DNA of 64,000 bases, from contig NC_063439.1 in the NCBI RefSeq assembly GCF_020379485.1, forward strand, positions 11,634,466 through 11,698,465, given 5' to 3'. The position numbers were made by a program, and so were the translations under genes. Positions 1-10,997 of this stretch are shown in pieces; position 1 is the first letter of the stretch; each line of letters begins with the position of its first letter. The DNA comes from Brassica napus. Taxonomy: Eukaryota > Streptophyta > Magnoliopsida > Brassicales > Brassicaceae. The notes under the pieces are model-generated. The model was not told where the DNA came from. It did not search any database and was given only the letters and a program-made list of their open reading frames with translations.

Positions 1-1257
1 TATTAAATCGAAAATGAAAAAAGTTGCTGTGAATCATAAAAGATAATATTATACAAGCATACTTTTGGGGCAAACCGTATGTTTCTTGGGCGACCATAAT
101 TATATGTCGCAAGCAATTTTATATGTATTGAAGTTAATGAAAAAATATTAAATTTATTATATACATTTATGTTTGGGTTAATATAAGTTTTTCTAGCAAT
201 TGGATTTTGGACTTACTAATTATTCAATTGATTCTAATGATGCCAAATAAGCTAAGTTGATAGCCTAATTAAATGACACTTAAGCAAAGTTTTTTTTAAT
301 TATTACAAACTTAAAGTTACAATTTCTTAAATGATTCTCAATTAATATATAGAAGATTAGAATTATGTAAAGACCAGACATAATTTGCATACTGTTCTCG
401 AACCACATATATTTTATATTTTTTTGAGGTAAATTACCTTACTGTTGCAAAATCATGATGCTTAGTCGCTTTTTCAAAACTTGGACATTTTCTCAAAATG
501 CCAAAACAATTTGAAACTAAAATCATATAACATTATTATAATCAGTTGATGACAAATTTTTTTTTTTTTTGAAAGAATGTTAAATTTTATTCCTCAAAAA
601 AACTTTTTTACAATGTATGTATGCAACTCTTAAGCTATCTTCTTCTCTTCTTTCACTATATTGTGCCCCAAAGAAAAAAACTACTCCAAATATTCACAAT
701 CTAGTGCCAAACCAAAATGGCAAGACACCTTCCAGAAAAAAAAAATTTAATAATCAGTTAGATGCTTTTAGATTGTTAATCTAAAAAGGAAAAGACCATC
801 AGCATCTGATGTGTGAGAGTGTAAACCACATTTTGCTGCCTCTAATTCATTCTTCGTTTGTTCCTTTGTTATCAATATTATAAGACTGTCTATCACAGCA
901 GACCTTCGATAGAAGACTTATGACGTATGTACAATGAATCTACATTTCATGAGATTAATAAATTTCAGAGCAAATCTTGTTTCTATGGCTTCCAAATGGA
1001 CATTGATTTTAATGAGCTAATGCCATCCTAGGTTCATCTGTTGGATCACCTAGCTGAATTCAACATTAAAAATTTAAATGAATGAAAAAACAAAAAAAAA
1101 ACATATGTATACAAGTTACAACATACTTTAGACCAGAAATCCGAGTTTTGGTACAATAACTAATAGAGAAAAGAGATGACTGAAGTAGAAAGTTTTTTTT
1201 TTTTTACATAGAGACTTCGTAGATGATAGCACAAACTGAAGAAACCTTCTTTGTTCT
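1..1257. other. AT-rich intergenic DNA
   Basis: I see no gene in this stretch, which is the 3' flank of the minus-strand LTI65-like gene. It is AT-rich with many short homopolymers. The one recognisable item is a LINE-type poly(T) tail near 557, listed separately. Confidence 0.6.
557..600 (-). repeat. LINE-type 3' tail remnant
   Basis: A run of 14 T at 557-570 is followed by GAAAGAATGTTAAATTTTA. Nearly the same junction follows the poly(T) of the LINE at 61993 and another run at 36797. It therefore looks like the 3' end of a minus-strand LINE of that family, or a short 5'-truncated copy. No coding sequence remains, and the inner boundary and any target duplication could not be placed. Confidence 0.45.
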
Positions 1258-2634
1258 TCAGTTAGGTTGAAGCATCTTCCCATGATTCTCTTCCTCAACA
1301 ACTGCAGTTCAACAAACTCATCAAATGAAGGTTTGTCAAATGGTTAAATCAAATTGTCTTAGTTTGAATACTAGAAGAGCAACTCACTTTCATTCGTGTT
1401 GGTTAAAAGGGGAGCTTTGTTGTCTGCTGAATTTGAAGCAGCTACCATGTTTGTGGCTCCACCAAATGAAGCAGCCTCAGAGGAAGCTCTGCGAGGACTG
1501 ATAGCTTTAGTTATCACTCTAGAAAGTGCTTTGTCATCTTCCCCAGGCTCAAACTTTTCGCTTATGTATTCCTTCACTGATACGCCTTTGTCCCATACCT
1601 GGTTAGCACATTACATATGGAGATGCAACATACATACAATGATTGACCGAATCCAAAGCGCAGACACGTATGGAGATGCAACATACATAAACAAGTTCTT
1701 CTATAGTACCTTAGTGTTGAAGCCAGCGGGCTGGTTAGTTCCTGCAGTGTTGATTTCTGAAACATCATTTGTCTTTGGTTCTGCCTCTGTTGACTCCGGA
1801 AAAGCCATGTCTTGGATCTTCTTAGTTATAGCGTGAGTAGCCTCAGAGACTTTAGCATAAGCAGGTGCTAGCGTCTCTGTTACTGTTTCTGTCACGGTCT
1901 TGCTTGGACTAATAACTTCTTGGTTGGTGTACTGTTCAGCGTTGTGTTTGGATGGGAGAACAGACAAAACGTTCGTCTCAGTGATCACAGGAGTTTCCCT
2001 GGGATGCTGCCTCGCAGTCTCCTTCAACTCTTCAGGTGCCTTCTTTGATTCATACACTACAAAAATATCATCACACAAGACGATCGATCAGTCTTAAGCA
2101 ACTTGAAGAAGCAAAACAAATTGGTTATTTAATTTTTATGGAGCTTTGCTTAATTTGATTTACTTGGGGCTCCAAGATATTCAGGATCTTCTTCTTCTTC
2201 TTCTACTTCTCTTTCTTTATGATCTTTGGACTTGTCACGTGGTGAAAGTGTCGCATAACCTCCTGCTTCTCTAACTTGGTGGTCTTCTAATTTGCCAAAT
2301 GGCGGCGACATGGTTGCATCACCACCTTCTTCATCATGTCTCCTCTTGCCGCTGAGACTATGCTGAAGTTTCTTAGCCTTATCCTTCATTTTGGAGAACA
2401 AAGATTTCTTATGGTGGGAATGTTCTCCATGATGCTCATTTTCCTTTCTCGGTGAGCCAGCTTCACCAGCTGAAGGAAGAAGATCAAATCAAATCACTGA
2501 GAAACAAACAAAATATATAGATATTGTGAAACTGGATCATTTTTGATAAGTCTCGAGAAGCTAGTACTTCCTGAATGATCAACTTGTGTTTTTAAGGTTT
2601 CAAGCTCAGCTACCGGATCAAGTTGAGGCGACAT
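1258..2634 (-). CDS. LTI65/RD29B-like CAP160-family stress protein
   Basis: A five-exon gene of about 324 aa. Exons on the minus strand are 2634-2568, 2469-2164, 2056-1710, 1598-1388 and 1301-1258. All junctions are GT-AG and the phases agree. The family is hydrophilic, ABA- or cold-responsive and LEA-like. Visible marks are a His/Lys-rich block with KMKDKAKKLQ at about residues 41-58, an acidic run ending EDPEYLGAP near 116-124 (compare DPEVHGAP of LTI65), a V-T-E-T-L-A-P-A-Y segment in exon 3, and the diagnostic YISEKFEPGEDDKALSRVI at about 251-269. It is much shorter than LTI65 (about 600 aa), so it is a relative. Its position next to TOC75 suggests the At3g46750 ortholog. The short last exon is the least certain part. 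Its promoter now starts only about 265 bp from a retroposon. Confidence 0.72.
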
Positions 2635-2899
2635 CTGAAGAAAAAAAAAACAAAAAGTCTTGTAAAATTTTCTGTTTGGAACTTTGAGTCTCAGACAATA
2701 GCATAAGATACATATAGGAGAAGGAAAGGTGTGCATGTCCACGAATCTTGCGTCTCCGAGGTTCTTGGAAAGACCATTAAAAGTTGCTTAAACGTAGCCA
2801 TGGCCTCTAATTGAAGAAGCATTTTTAAAAGAAGACAAAGTATTTGCCCTAAATATTTGACGTTTTGAGCTGAATCATAGGAGTCGCGTTGTAGAGTTT

Positions 2900-4185
2900 T
2901 TTTTTTTTTTTTTTTTTTGGTAAACATGTTAAGATTGTATTACCATTTTCGAGTTTTTTACAGAAATTACAAAGAGTTACAAGTAGCGGAAAACAACAAC
3001 CTACAACACAACAACGAAGAACAGAGTGTAAAACACGACTACTATACCCAAAACCAAGAGCCAGCGCGAAAGGTGGAAGGACTCAACAAAGCTACTTGGA
3101 GTGTGCGACACGTGTTGCGGAAGACAGTGTTGAGGCGATATTGAACACCATGAGTCACGAGCCGGTAAATATTGGCCTCCCCAAGCTCGCCTCCAAAAAA
3201 TTCACCTACCACGGAAGTCCGACGATGGGCATCAAGCACCGACGCATCATGAGGCAAAAAGTTGCAGCAGACGACAATAGAGGTTGCTCCGGCCGACCAA
3301 CCAAACACTTGTCGAAGCATCGGCTGTCGTTGACCTCATCCACCAGACCTGCCTCCTCTACTACTCCTTATCCAACCTCACAAGCACCCAAACTCCTATT
3401 GAGCTCAAGAGACCCACCAAACCACAAACACCATAGCAACAAGCTAGAAAGCCGCTCTTATTCGGAGAGGCAAGTGGATGATAAGCTCGCCACAACCACC
3501 GGGACCTGCACAATGATAGAAGCTAACACCACAAGAGTTTGAATCCGAAGAATCTCGCCCTATAACTGTTAGTGAAGCAACCCAAGCCGCCACCGAGAGA
3601 GTAGACCAGGTCGACAACACCATGGACCAGCACACTCGCACAAGGGACAACCTTCGAGAACCGAAGACTGCAAATCACCATACAAGAAAGCTCCAACCTA
3701 CTCGCTTCGTTAGAACCGCCACATCCAACTCAGACACGCAGGGAGAGCTCAGACCTCGACATAGGTTTGACGGTCAAGCCTTCTAGCCACAAGAACCAAC
3801 CGCAACCACCTACAAAGAGAATCCGCCGGCAGTAGCTCACCACCACCACCGAGGCATACGACCAGGACCCAAAATCTCAGCCTACCACAACAGTCTCTCA
3901 CTGGTGATGAGAGAAGAAGAAGGGTCTGCAAAGAGATCCGAGAATCATTAACCTCCCTACCGAGAACGCAGGTTCACTTCATCAACAGCGCAAGCCACCG
4001 CTGGAAGAACCAAACGAGACCAGAGCACCACCACTGAGCCCGACGGACCACCAACAAGGCAGATCTGGCCAGATCTGAACGAGATCTCAGAGAACAACCG
4101 CGGAGAGACCACCCACGCTCCAACTCTAGACACGCCTCACCACCGCTCCGCGGAGAGACCACCCACGCTCCAACTCTAGACCACC
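2900..4185 (-). mobile_element. Non-LTR retroposon with poly(A) tail and 15-bp TSD
   Basis: The direct repeat CGCGTTGTAGAGTTT occurs at 2885-2899 and again at 4186-4200, and it brackets this GC-richer insert. The left edge is a long poly(T), so the element runs on the minus strand with its poly(A) tail at 2900. A poly(A) tail plus a 15-bp target duplication is typical of LINE-machinery integration. No reverse transcriptase is visible and only short frames exist, so it is non-autonomous or strongly 5'-truncated. A Sadhu-like element is one possibility. Near its 5' end (4101-4180) a 30-bp stretch is repeated with a 50-bp period. Confidence 0.8.
4101..4180. repeat. Tandem repeat with 50-bp period inside the retroposon
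   Basis: CGGAGAGACCACCCACGCTC and the bases after it start at 4101 and again at 4151, near the presumed 5' end of the retroposon. This resembles a duplicated 5' subunit. Confidence 0.75.
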
Positions 4186-4384
4186 CGCGTTGTAGAGTTT
4201 GCTATAAAAAAATAGTGGAAGCTGACATTACAAAGCCATTCTTCTAAGAACTCAAGCAAGTCTTTGGACTTTCTTATGACCAAAAAACATATCTGCCTCT
4301 ATGCGAGAAAGAAACATTTTCATAGCTTTTCAAATTTCCTCGATTCTTGGCTTGGTTCATAATCTTCCATTTATAACTTTTTAA

Positions 4385-5883
4385 CTAGATTTTTACCTGC
4401 GCTTCCAAGCGCGGGATTGTTGGATTATATTATAATATAAAGTTTTATTATATCAAAAAACATAATTTTTAACAGCTATATAATTTACAAATTAGTTTAT
4501 TTGAGATTTTATATGTACACTTTTACGTAAGTTCTTTTCGACATGAGAATTATATCCGGATCAAAAAAACAAACCGAACCGACCCAAAATTATAGGTTTA
4601 TTTTAGGTCCAGAGAAGATAAACTATTGGGTTTTTTTTGACCTGCAGGTCTTTGTTTGAGTCCGGATCCTACCCTTGACCCGATCATAAATATGTATTTA
4701 TTAGGTATATTTAGATATTTCGAATATGTTTCCGGTATTATGGATATTGTTTTTAAGTTTTTGGTTTACGATTAGAGTTTTTGGTTTACGATTAGAGTTT
4801 TGATTTCAGGTAAATTTTTCAAATTAAAAAAAAATTGGGTATTTGGATAAAATTTTGGGTATTTTTCAGTTCATCGTTTTGAATAAGATTTTAAATTTTT
4901 AGGCATTTGAATTTTTTTGGTATTTGTTTGGAGTTTCAAATATTTTTCGTGTTTCGGATATTTTTCAGATTTTTCATATATTTCAAATTCTTTTAGGATC
5001 TTAAATACCCGAACAGATGTTGACCCATTACGTCCATATCAGGTCCAACAACCTTTTGATATAGATTTTTAACTTTATTGTACAAAAACATGGTTGATGA
5101 AATATTTTTCTGAGTAGAGGTATCATAAGAAATAATATTAAGATCTGTTAAAAATATTAAAAATATTGTATGTTTAGAATTATTAATGTTTTATCAGAAA
5201 AATAATAAATAGTTATACATAACTCCAACAACTTTTTTATATTAGATTTTTTAAAACTCTTTTCTTTTTAATAGTATTGATTCGTTTTAAGTGAAAAGTA
5301 TATAAAAGTATAATATCTAAACAAATCATTTTTAAAATCTTGAATAATCAATACTGATATCGTGAAGTGAAGTTAGCTTTAATAGAACCAATGAATTTCT
5401 TCTTTTTTGTGAAGGTAACATGAATATTCAGAAAAATTATTTTTAAATATGAAAATATTATCAAACTATAGACGGTTGAAAGTTTAGTATATGATATGAG
5501 ATTTTAGTGGAAAAGCTTATATATATGATATGATTACTTTATTATAAACGAAAGAGGAAGTTAGAATGTACACATATATGTCTTGTAATTTATCTTGCTT
5601 TAAATCATATATTATATGATAAAAGTGATAATATAAAACATTAGTTTCAATGCTTTTACGATTAAAAATCAAAATGATAAATATAGTAATAGTAATGATT
5701 AGGATTTAGGAGTGAGATTTAAATAAATAAAAGAATTGACTAAATTATTGTTAGAGAAATATATGGTAACATATTGTTAGTATAAATTTAAGGTAAGACC
5801 AAAAAATAATAAGTTAAATGAAAGGGTCCAAACAACTTTTATAGGTAGATTTTTTTAGACTCCTTCCCTTTTAATAGTATTGA
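4385..5883 (-). mobile_element. Non-autonomous Helitron
   Basis: On the minus strand the element ends in a GC hairpin (4396-4415, stem of about 9 bp with one mismatch) followed by a short AT run and CTAG at 4388-4385, with T after it. That is the canonical Helitron 3' end. The 5' end on the minus strand reads TCAATACTATTAAAAGGGAA at 5883 and is preceded by A. This terminus matches that of the Helitron at 33928, and the lengths agree (about 1.5 kb). A second, similar 5' terminus lies at 5280, suggesting a nested or truncated sibling. No Rep/helicase coding is visible. Confidence 0.65.
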
Positions 5884-6111
5884 TTCTTTACTGAGTTTTA
5901 GTATTTATTGTTTTTATTGGTATGAACCAAAATAACCAAAGAACAAAATTCTAAAATAATTAAAATATATCAAATTTAACAAAATATAGTGATTTTATTA
6001 TAAACAAAAAATCGAAGCGTTTGAGTATAAAATGAAATGTAAACCAAATTAAATTAAATTGATAAAAAACATATCTGCCTCTATTAAATTAAATTTGATA
6101 AAAAAAGACTA

Positions 6112-7118
6112 AGGTGATGATTGTTTACTTAGATTTTAGATTTTGGTTTTTGGTTTCTAGCTTTTAGTTTCTAGTTTTTGGATTTTAGTTTTTAGTTTTT
6201 GGTTTTTGATTTTGCAGTAGCTTTTAGTTTTTTAAAAAACTTGAATGGTGAGTTTAGATTCTGGTTTTTGGTTTTTGATTTTTGATTTTCTTTTTAAACA
6301 ATTTTCTGTATTTTTTTTGTTTTCTGTAAATTTTTGATTAGTAATTTATTTAATTTTAAAATGTTTCTATTATTTTTAAGAACTTGACTTAATTTTACAA
6401 AAATAATTTTTAAATAATTAATTTTATTTATTGACAAGTTTTTTTTAAATGTTCTTATATAAAAGTATTATATTGGTAATAAAGTCTTATAGTTTATAGA
6501 CATGAAATAGTAAAATGGTGAAAGCTAATTTTCCTAAATAATAAAGTCTTATAGTTTATAGACATTAAATTTATTTATTCATAAGTTTACAATTGTATGA
6601 GTTAGCTATCAAGATTGTAAAAAAAATGATGTACTATTAGATAAAATATCATTCACACACTGTAACAATTCTATACATTTTAATTAGCATAGATATAAAA
6701 TTGATGCTTATGTATATACTCTGTTGACCAAAAACGTATCTCCTATTTATTTCAAATAATCAAATTTAAAATTTGCTTTATCTTGACAGCCTACGAATAT
6801 AATAGTAGACGCACTGTCTCATAATAAACACAAAGATTACCAATCCTTATTTTTACAATAATTAGTACTTTTCTTTATTTTCCCTATATTAATGGATAAA
6901 TATAGAAAAAAGGAAGAAAATTGAAAAACCAACGAAAATGAATAGTAAAAACTGATGAAAACATGTTTTTGGTTTTTATGTTAAGAAAACAGTTATTTGA
7001 AAAAATTAGTTTCCCTACATTTTAGGGAATCCATTCTTTGAAAATCTTAATTGGATAAAAATTGGATTTTGGAAAAACAAAAACCAAAAACTAATCCAAA
7101 AACTACAAACAATCAAAC
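6112..7118. repeat. AT-rich element with imperfect terminal inverted repeats
   Basis: The left side, from 6112, reads GATTGTTTACTTAGATTTTA and continues as TTTTGG-rich DNA. The right side, ending near 7118, reads as its approximate reverse complement (CCAAAAACTA...AAACAATC). The interior is T-rich on the left and A-rich on the right, with no coding. It could be a MITE or a degenerate DNA transposon. I could not fix a target duplication, so the ends are approximate. Confidence 0.35.
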
Positions 7119-7309
7119 TAAATTGTGTGAACCCGGACCTGAAAACCGACTACATCTGACAGAGATATTTTTTTTTCCAAATAAGTTGAACCGAATCCAT
7201 ACCAAAATATATCTCGGTCCCAGTTAGAGTCGATTTTCTAAAATTCAAAAACTTCAAAACCGAACCAAATGCAGCTCACCTACCTAATCACACGAGTAAA
7301 ATTGGGTGA

Positions 7310-7315
7310 CACGTG
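7310..7315 (+). promoter_or_regulatory. G-box core CACGTG upstream of TOC75
   Basis: A CACGTG core lies about 226 bp upstream of the TOC75 start codon. G-boxes bind bZIP and bHLH factors and are common in promoters of photosynthesis-related genes. Function here is inferred from position only. Confidence 0.4.
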
Positions 7316-7540
7316 CGGGAACTTGTCATCAATCCATCGCAGTTTCGCATCCTTTTGAGTTAAAAGTGCGTGCTGGTTTTAATAACTAAAACATCACGCT
7401 GTTTGTTTGTGAATACAAAAAGCGAAACGAAGTCTAAAAAATCTGCATAAAACCCGAAAGTAGGTACCTTTGCCGAGGCCTCAGCTTCAGCAGACTTCTC
7501 TCTAAAACTAAAACCTTATCTTTGCTCACTCTTGTCCGCC

Positions 7541-10500
7541 ATGGCCGCCTTCTCCGTCAACGGGCAGCTCATCCCAGCAGCGGCAACAAGCTCCACGACC
7601 CCTAATTCTATCTATCCCCGTAGGAAATTTCTAGCTCCTTCCTCTTCTCGCCTTCCCCGGATCTCCTCACCATCTCCTCGCGTTCCATCCATAAAATGCA
7701 GCAGCCGCGATACAGAACCCTCTCCCTCCCCAAAGGACTCTCTCCTTAAATCCCTAGCCAAACCTCTCGCCGTAGCCTCTGTCTCCTCCGCCGCTTCCTT
7801 CTTTCTATTCCGAATCTCGAATCTCCCGTCGATCCTAAGCAGCGGCGGTGGAGGAGGAGGAGGAGGCGATGGAAACTTCGGGGGATTCGGTGGTGGAGGC
7901 GGAGGGGGAGATGGAAACGACGGTGGATTTTGGGGGAAACTGTTTTCTCCGGCGCCTGCAGTCGCTGATGAGGAACAGTCACCGGATTGGGATTCGCACG
8001 GCTTGCCGGGGAACATCGTGGTGCAATTGAACAAGCTGAGTGGTTTCAAGAAGTACAAAGTCTCCGACATTGTGTTCTTTGACCGGAGGAGACAAACCTC
8101 GATCGGCACTGAGGACTCCTTCTTCGAGATGGTATCGATCCGTCCAGGCGGAGTCTACACCAAAGCTCAGCTCCAGAAGGAGCTCGAAACCCTAGCTACC
8201 TGCGGGATGTTCGAGAAAGTCGATTTAGAAGGGAAAACTAAACCCGACGGAACCCTAGGAGTCACCATCTCCTTCGCCGAGAGCACGTGGCAATCCGCTG
8301 ATAGGTTCAGGTGTATCAACGTGGGCCTGATGGTGCAGTCAAAGCCCATTGAGATGGATACAGACATGACTGATAAAGAGAAGCTTGAGTACTACCGGAG
8401 CCTTGAGAAGGATTACAAGAGGAGAATTGATAGAGCTAGGCCCTGTTTGTTGCCTGCGCCTGTCTACGGAGAGGTGATGCAGATGCTCAGGGATCAAGGG
8501 AAAGTCAGTGCCAGGCTGTTGCAGAAGATTAGGGACCGTGTTCAGAAATGGTACCATGATGAAGGGTATGCTTGTGCTCAGGTTGTGAATTTTGGGAATT
8601 TGAATACTAAGGAGGTTGTTTGTGAAGTTGTGGAAGGAGACATCACTCAGCTTGTTATTCAGTATCAAGATAAGCTTGGTAATGTGGTTGAAGGTAACAC
8701 TCAAGTTCCTGTTGTGCGCAGGGAGTTGCCCAAGCAGGTATGTTTCTTTTGTTGATTTTTAGTTCCTTGTTTGATGTGGGCAATTGATTGTGACAGTATC
8801 TTTGATGGCCCCATAGGTAGATCGCTAAAAATTGATGGAGTTTGACTCCAACTTGCTGCCTATTAGTTCTAATGAATGTGAAAGGTTTTGATAGCTTAAA
8901 TGAAATCACTTTATCATGATTGATGCATTGGTTTGTTGAGGCCATAAGTAGTTTAATTTGTTTTTTTTTTTGCTTGTACAAATCTCCTGTGTATCATTTG
9001 CTAAGTTAGTTTTGGTGATAGTTATCTATAATTGTTGACAGCTTCGCCAAGGCTATGTTTTTAACATTGAAGCGGGGAAGCAAGCTCTGAGGAACATCAA
9101 CTCACTAGGGCTCTTCTCCAACATTGAAGTGAATCCACGCCCAGATGAGAAAAACGAAGGGGGCATTATCGTTGAGATCAAACTGAAAGAGCTCGAACAG
9201 AAGTCAGCTGAAGTTAGTACCGAGTGGAGTATAGTTCCTGGCCGTGGAGGAGCTCCCACGTTGGTATGAAGTTCTTCCTTATTGGAATTAAGTACATATT
9301 TTAATTTGCTTTTGAAAATCAGATTGATTTTGCTCCGTTATTGTGTATATGCATCAGGCTTCATTCCAACCAGGTGGGTCTGTTACGTTCGAACATAGGA
9401 ACATCCAGGGTCTTAACAGGTCTCTTATGGGTTCAGTCACCACTAGCAACTTCCTGAATCCTCAGGTAAGTGTAGTCAGCTCAGATAATTGATAAACTCT
9501 AGCTCAATCTGTTTTCTTGACCCACCATCCATCTATCACTGGTTCGTTGTGTGTGTGCAGGATGATCTTTCGTTTAAGATGGAGTATGTACACCCATATC
9601 TGGACGGTGTTTACAATCCTCGTAACCGTACATTCAAAACAAGCTGCTTCAACAGCCGCAAACTTAGCCCCGTGTTCACTGGAGGACCAGGTGTTGAGGA
9701 AGTGCCACCAATTTGGGTCGATCGAGCTGGTGTGAAAGCTAACATAACTGAGGTAAGCTTTCCAATACTCAGTGCCATATTCAGCTTGTTCTATCCTACA
9801 ACACTAAAAAAAATCAAACATATGTTTTCATGCAGAACTTCACCCGTCAGAGTAAGTTTACATATGGACTTGTGATGGAGGAGATAACAACTCGAGATGA
9901 AAGCAGTCACATCGCTGCAAATGGTCAGAGACTACTACCTAGTGGAGGAATCAGTGCTGATGGACCTCCTACAACGCTCAGTGGTACCGGTATTGATCGG
10001 ATGGCCTTTCTACAAGCCAACATCACCCGTGACAATACCAAGTTTGTCAACGGGGCTGTTGTTGGAGAGAGGAACGTGTTTCAGGTTTGTTTACTCAAAG
10101 AATCTAAGTCATGTGTATACTATGTAAGCTTTAAACTCTGTTGTTTGCTAATCGCAGGTGGATCAAGGCTTGGGAATTGGAAGCAAATTCCCTTTCTTCA
10201 ACCGCCACCAATTGACCTTGACAAGATTCATTCAGCTGCAGCAAGTAGAAGAAGGCGCTGGGAAGCCACCGCCACCGGTTCTAGTCCTTCATGGACATTA
10301 CGGTGGCTGTGTTGGTGACCTTCCGAGCTACGACGCCTTTGTTCTTGGGGGTCCATATTCTGTCCGTGGCTACAACATGGGTGAGCTCGGTGCTGCGAGA
10401 AACATCCTTGAGGTAAAACATCAAACACACGAAACAACAACATTATCTTACCCTAAACTCTTGAGGAAAAATGTGTCTGATTTTTTTGTTTAATGGATTG

Positions 10501-10743
10501 CAGCTTGGTGCTGAGATTAGAGTACCTGTGAAGAACACGCATGTCTATGCATTTGCTGAGCATGGGAATGATTTGGGAAGCTCCAAGGACGTGAAGGGCA
10601 ACCCAACGGCAGTCTACAGGAGGACGGGACAAGGTTCATCATACGGTGTAGGAGTGAAGCTGGGTTTGGTACGAGCTGAGTATGCTGTAGATCACAACAA
10701 TGGAACTGGTGCTCTGTTTTTCCGATTTGGAGAGAGATATTAA
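7541..10743 (+). CDS. TOC75: TOC75-III chloroplast outer-envelope protein import channel
   Basis: Seven exons: 7541-8737, 9042-9263, 9358-9465, 9561-9752, 9836-10084, 10158-10412 and 10504-10743. All introns are GT-AG and every junction is phase 0, giving 820 aa against about 818 in Arabidopsis. TOC75 is the Omp85-family beta-barrel pore of the TOC complex, through which preproteins enter plastids. The N-terminus is a Ser/Pro-rich transit peptide followed by a poly-glycine segment at about residues 100-132, known to be needed for envelope targeting. POTRA repeats follow, then the barrel with the Omp85 VRGY motif at 725-728 and the terminal FRFGERY. The ATG at 7541 is chosen because it gives the conserved MAAFSVNGQL start; an upstream in-frame TTG is not used. 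The gene looks fully functional. Confidence 0.97.
8738..9041 (+). other. TOC75 intron 1
   Basis: A 304-bp intron with a GTATGT donor and a TTGACAG acceptor. It is AT-rich with a T run near its 3' end, and I see no gene inside it. Confidence 0.9.
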
Positions 10744-10997
10744 GTTCGTTTAACCCACTCCAGGCTTGCCTTTTCCCTATTTGTTCAAGCCCCTCTGCAA
10801 TTGTTCTCTCTCTCTTTTTGTTTCCTTTCAAATAATTGGTTGATGTTAGTGTTTTGTTTGCGTTGTTGAGTTATGCGGATAATCGGGATAGACTTTCTGT
10901 TCCTTAAACTTACATTGTTTAAAATTTATAAGTTCAAGTGAAAGACTGCGTTGCGCTTATTTACGACCATTCATGAAAATGTTTCCTCTGAGATTTG

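Noticed and set aside
1396..1836. Plus-strand frame of 146 codons over the LTI65-like gene
   Set aside because: It is the reverse shadow of exons 3 and 4, whose family motifs and splice phases fit the minus strand.
2691..2927. Upstream minus-strand frame before the LTI65-like gene
   Set aside because: It includes the poly(T) tail of the retroposon and has no family match; at most a 5' leader sequence.
3096..3542. Plus-strand frame of about 148 codons inside the retroposon at 2900-4185
   Set aside because: It runs opposite to the poly(A)-defined orientation of the retroposon, has no known domain and relies on a non-ATG start.
7532..7540. Upstream in-frame TTG as the TOC75 start
   Set aside because: Not a plant start codon; the ATG at 7541 gives the conserved N-terminus.
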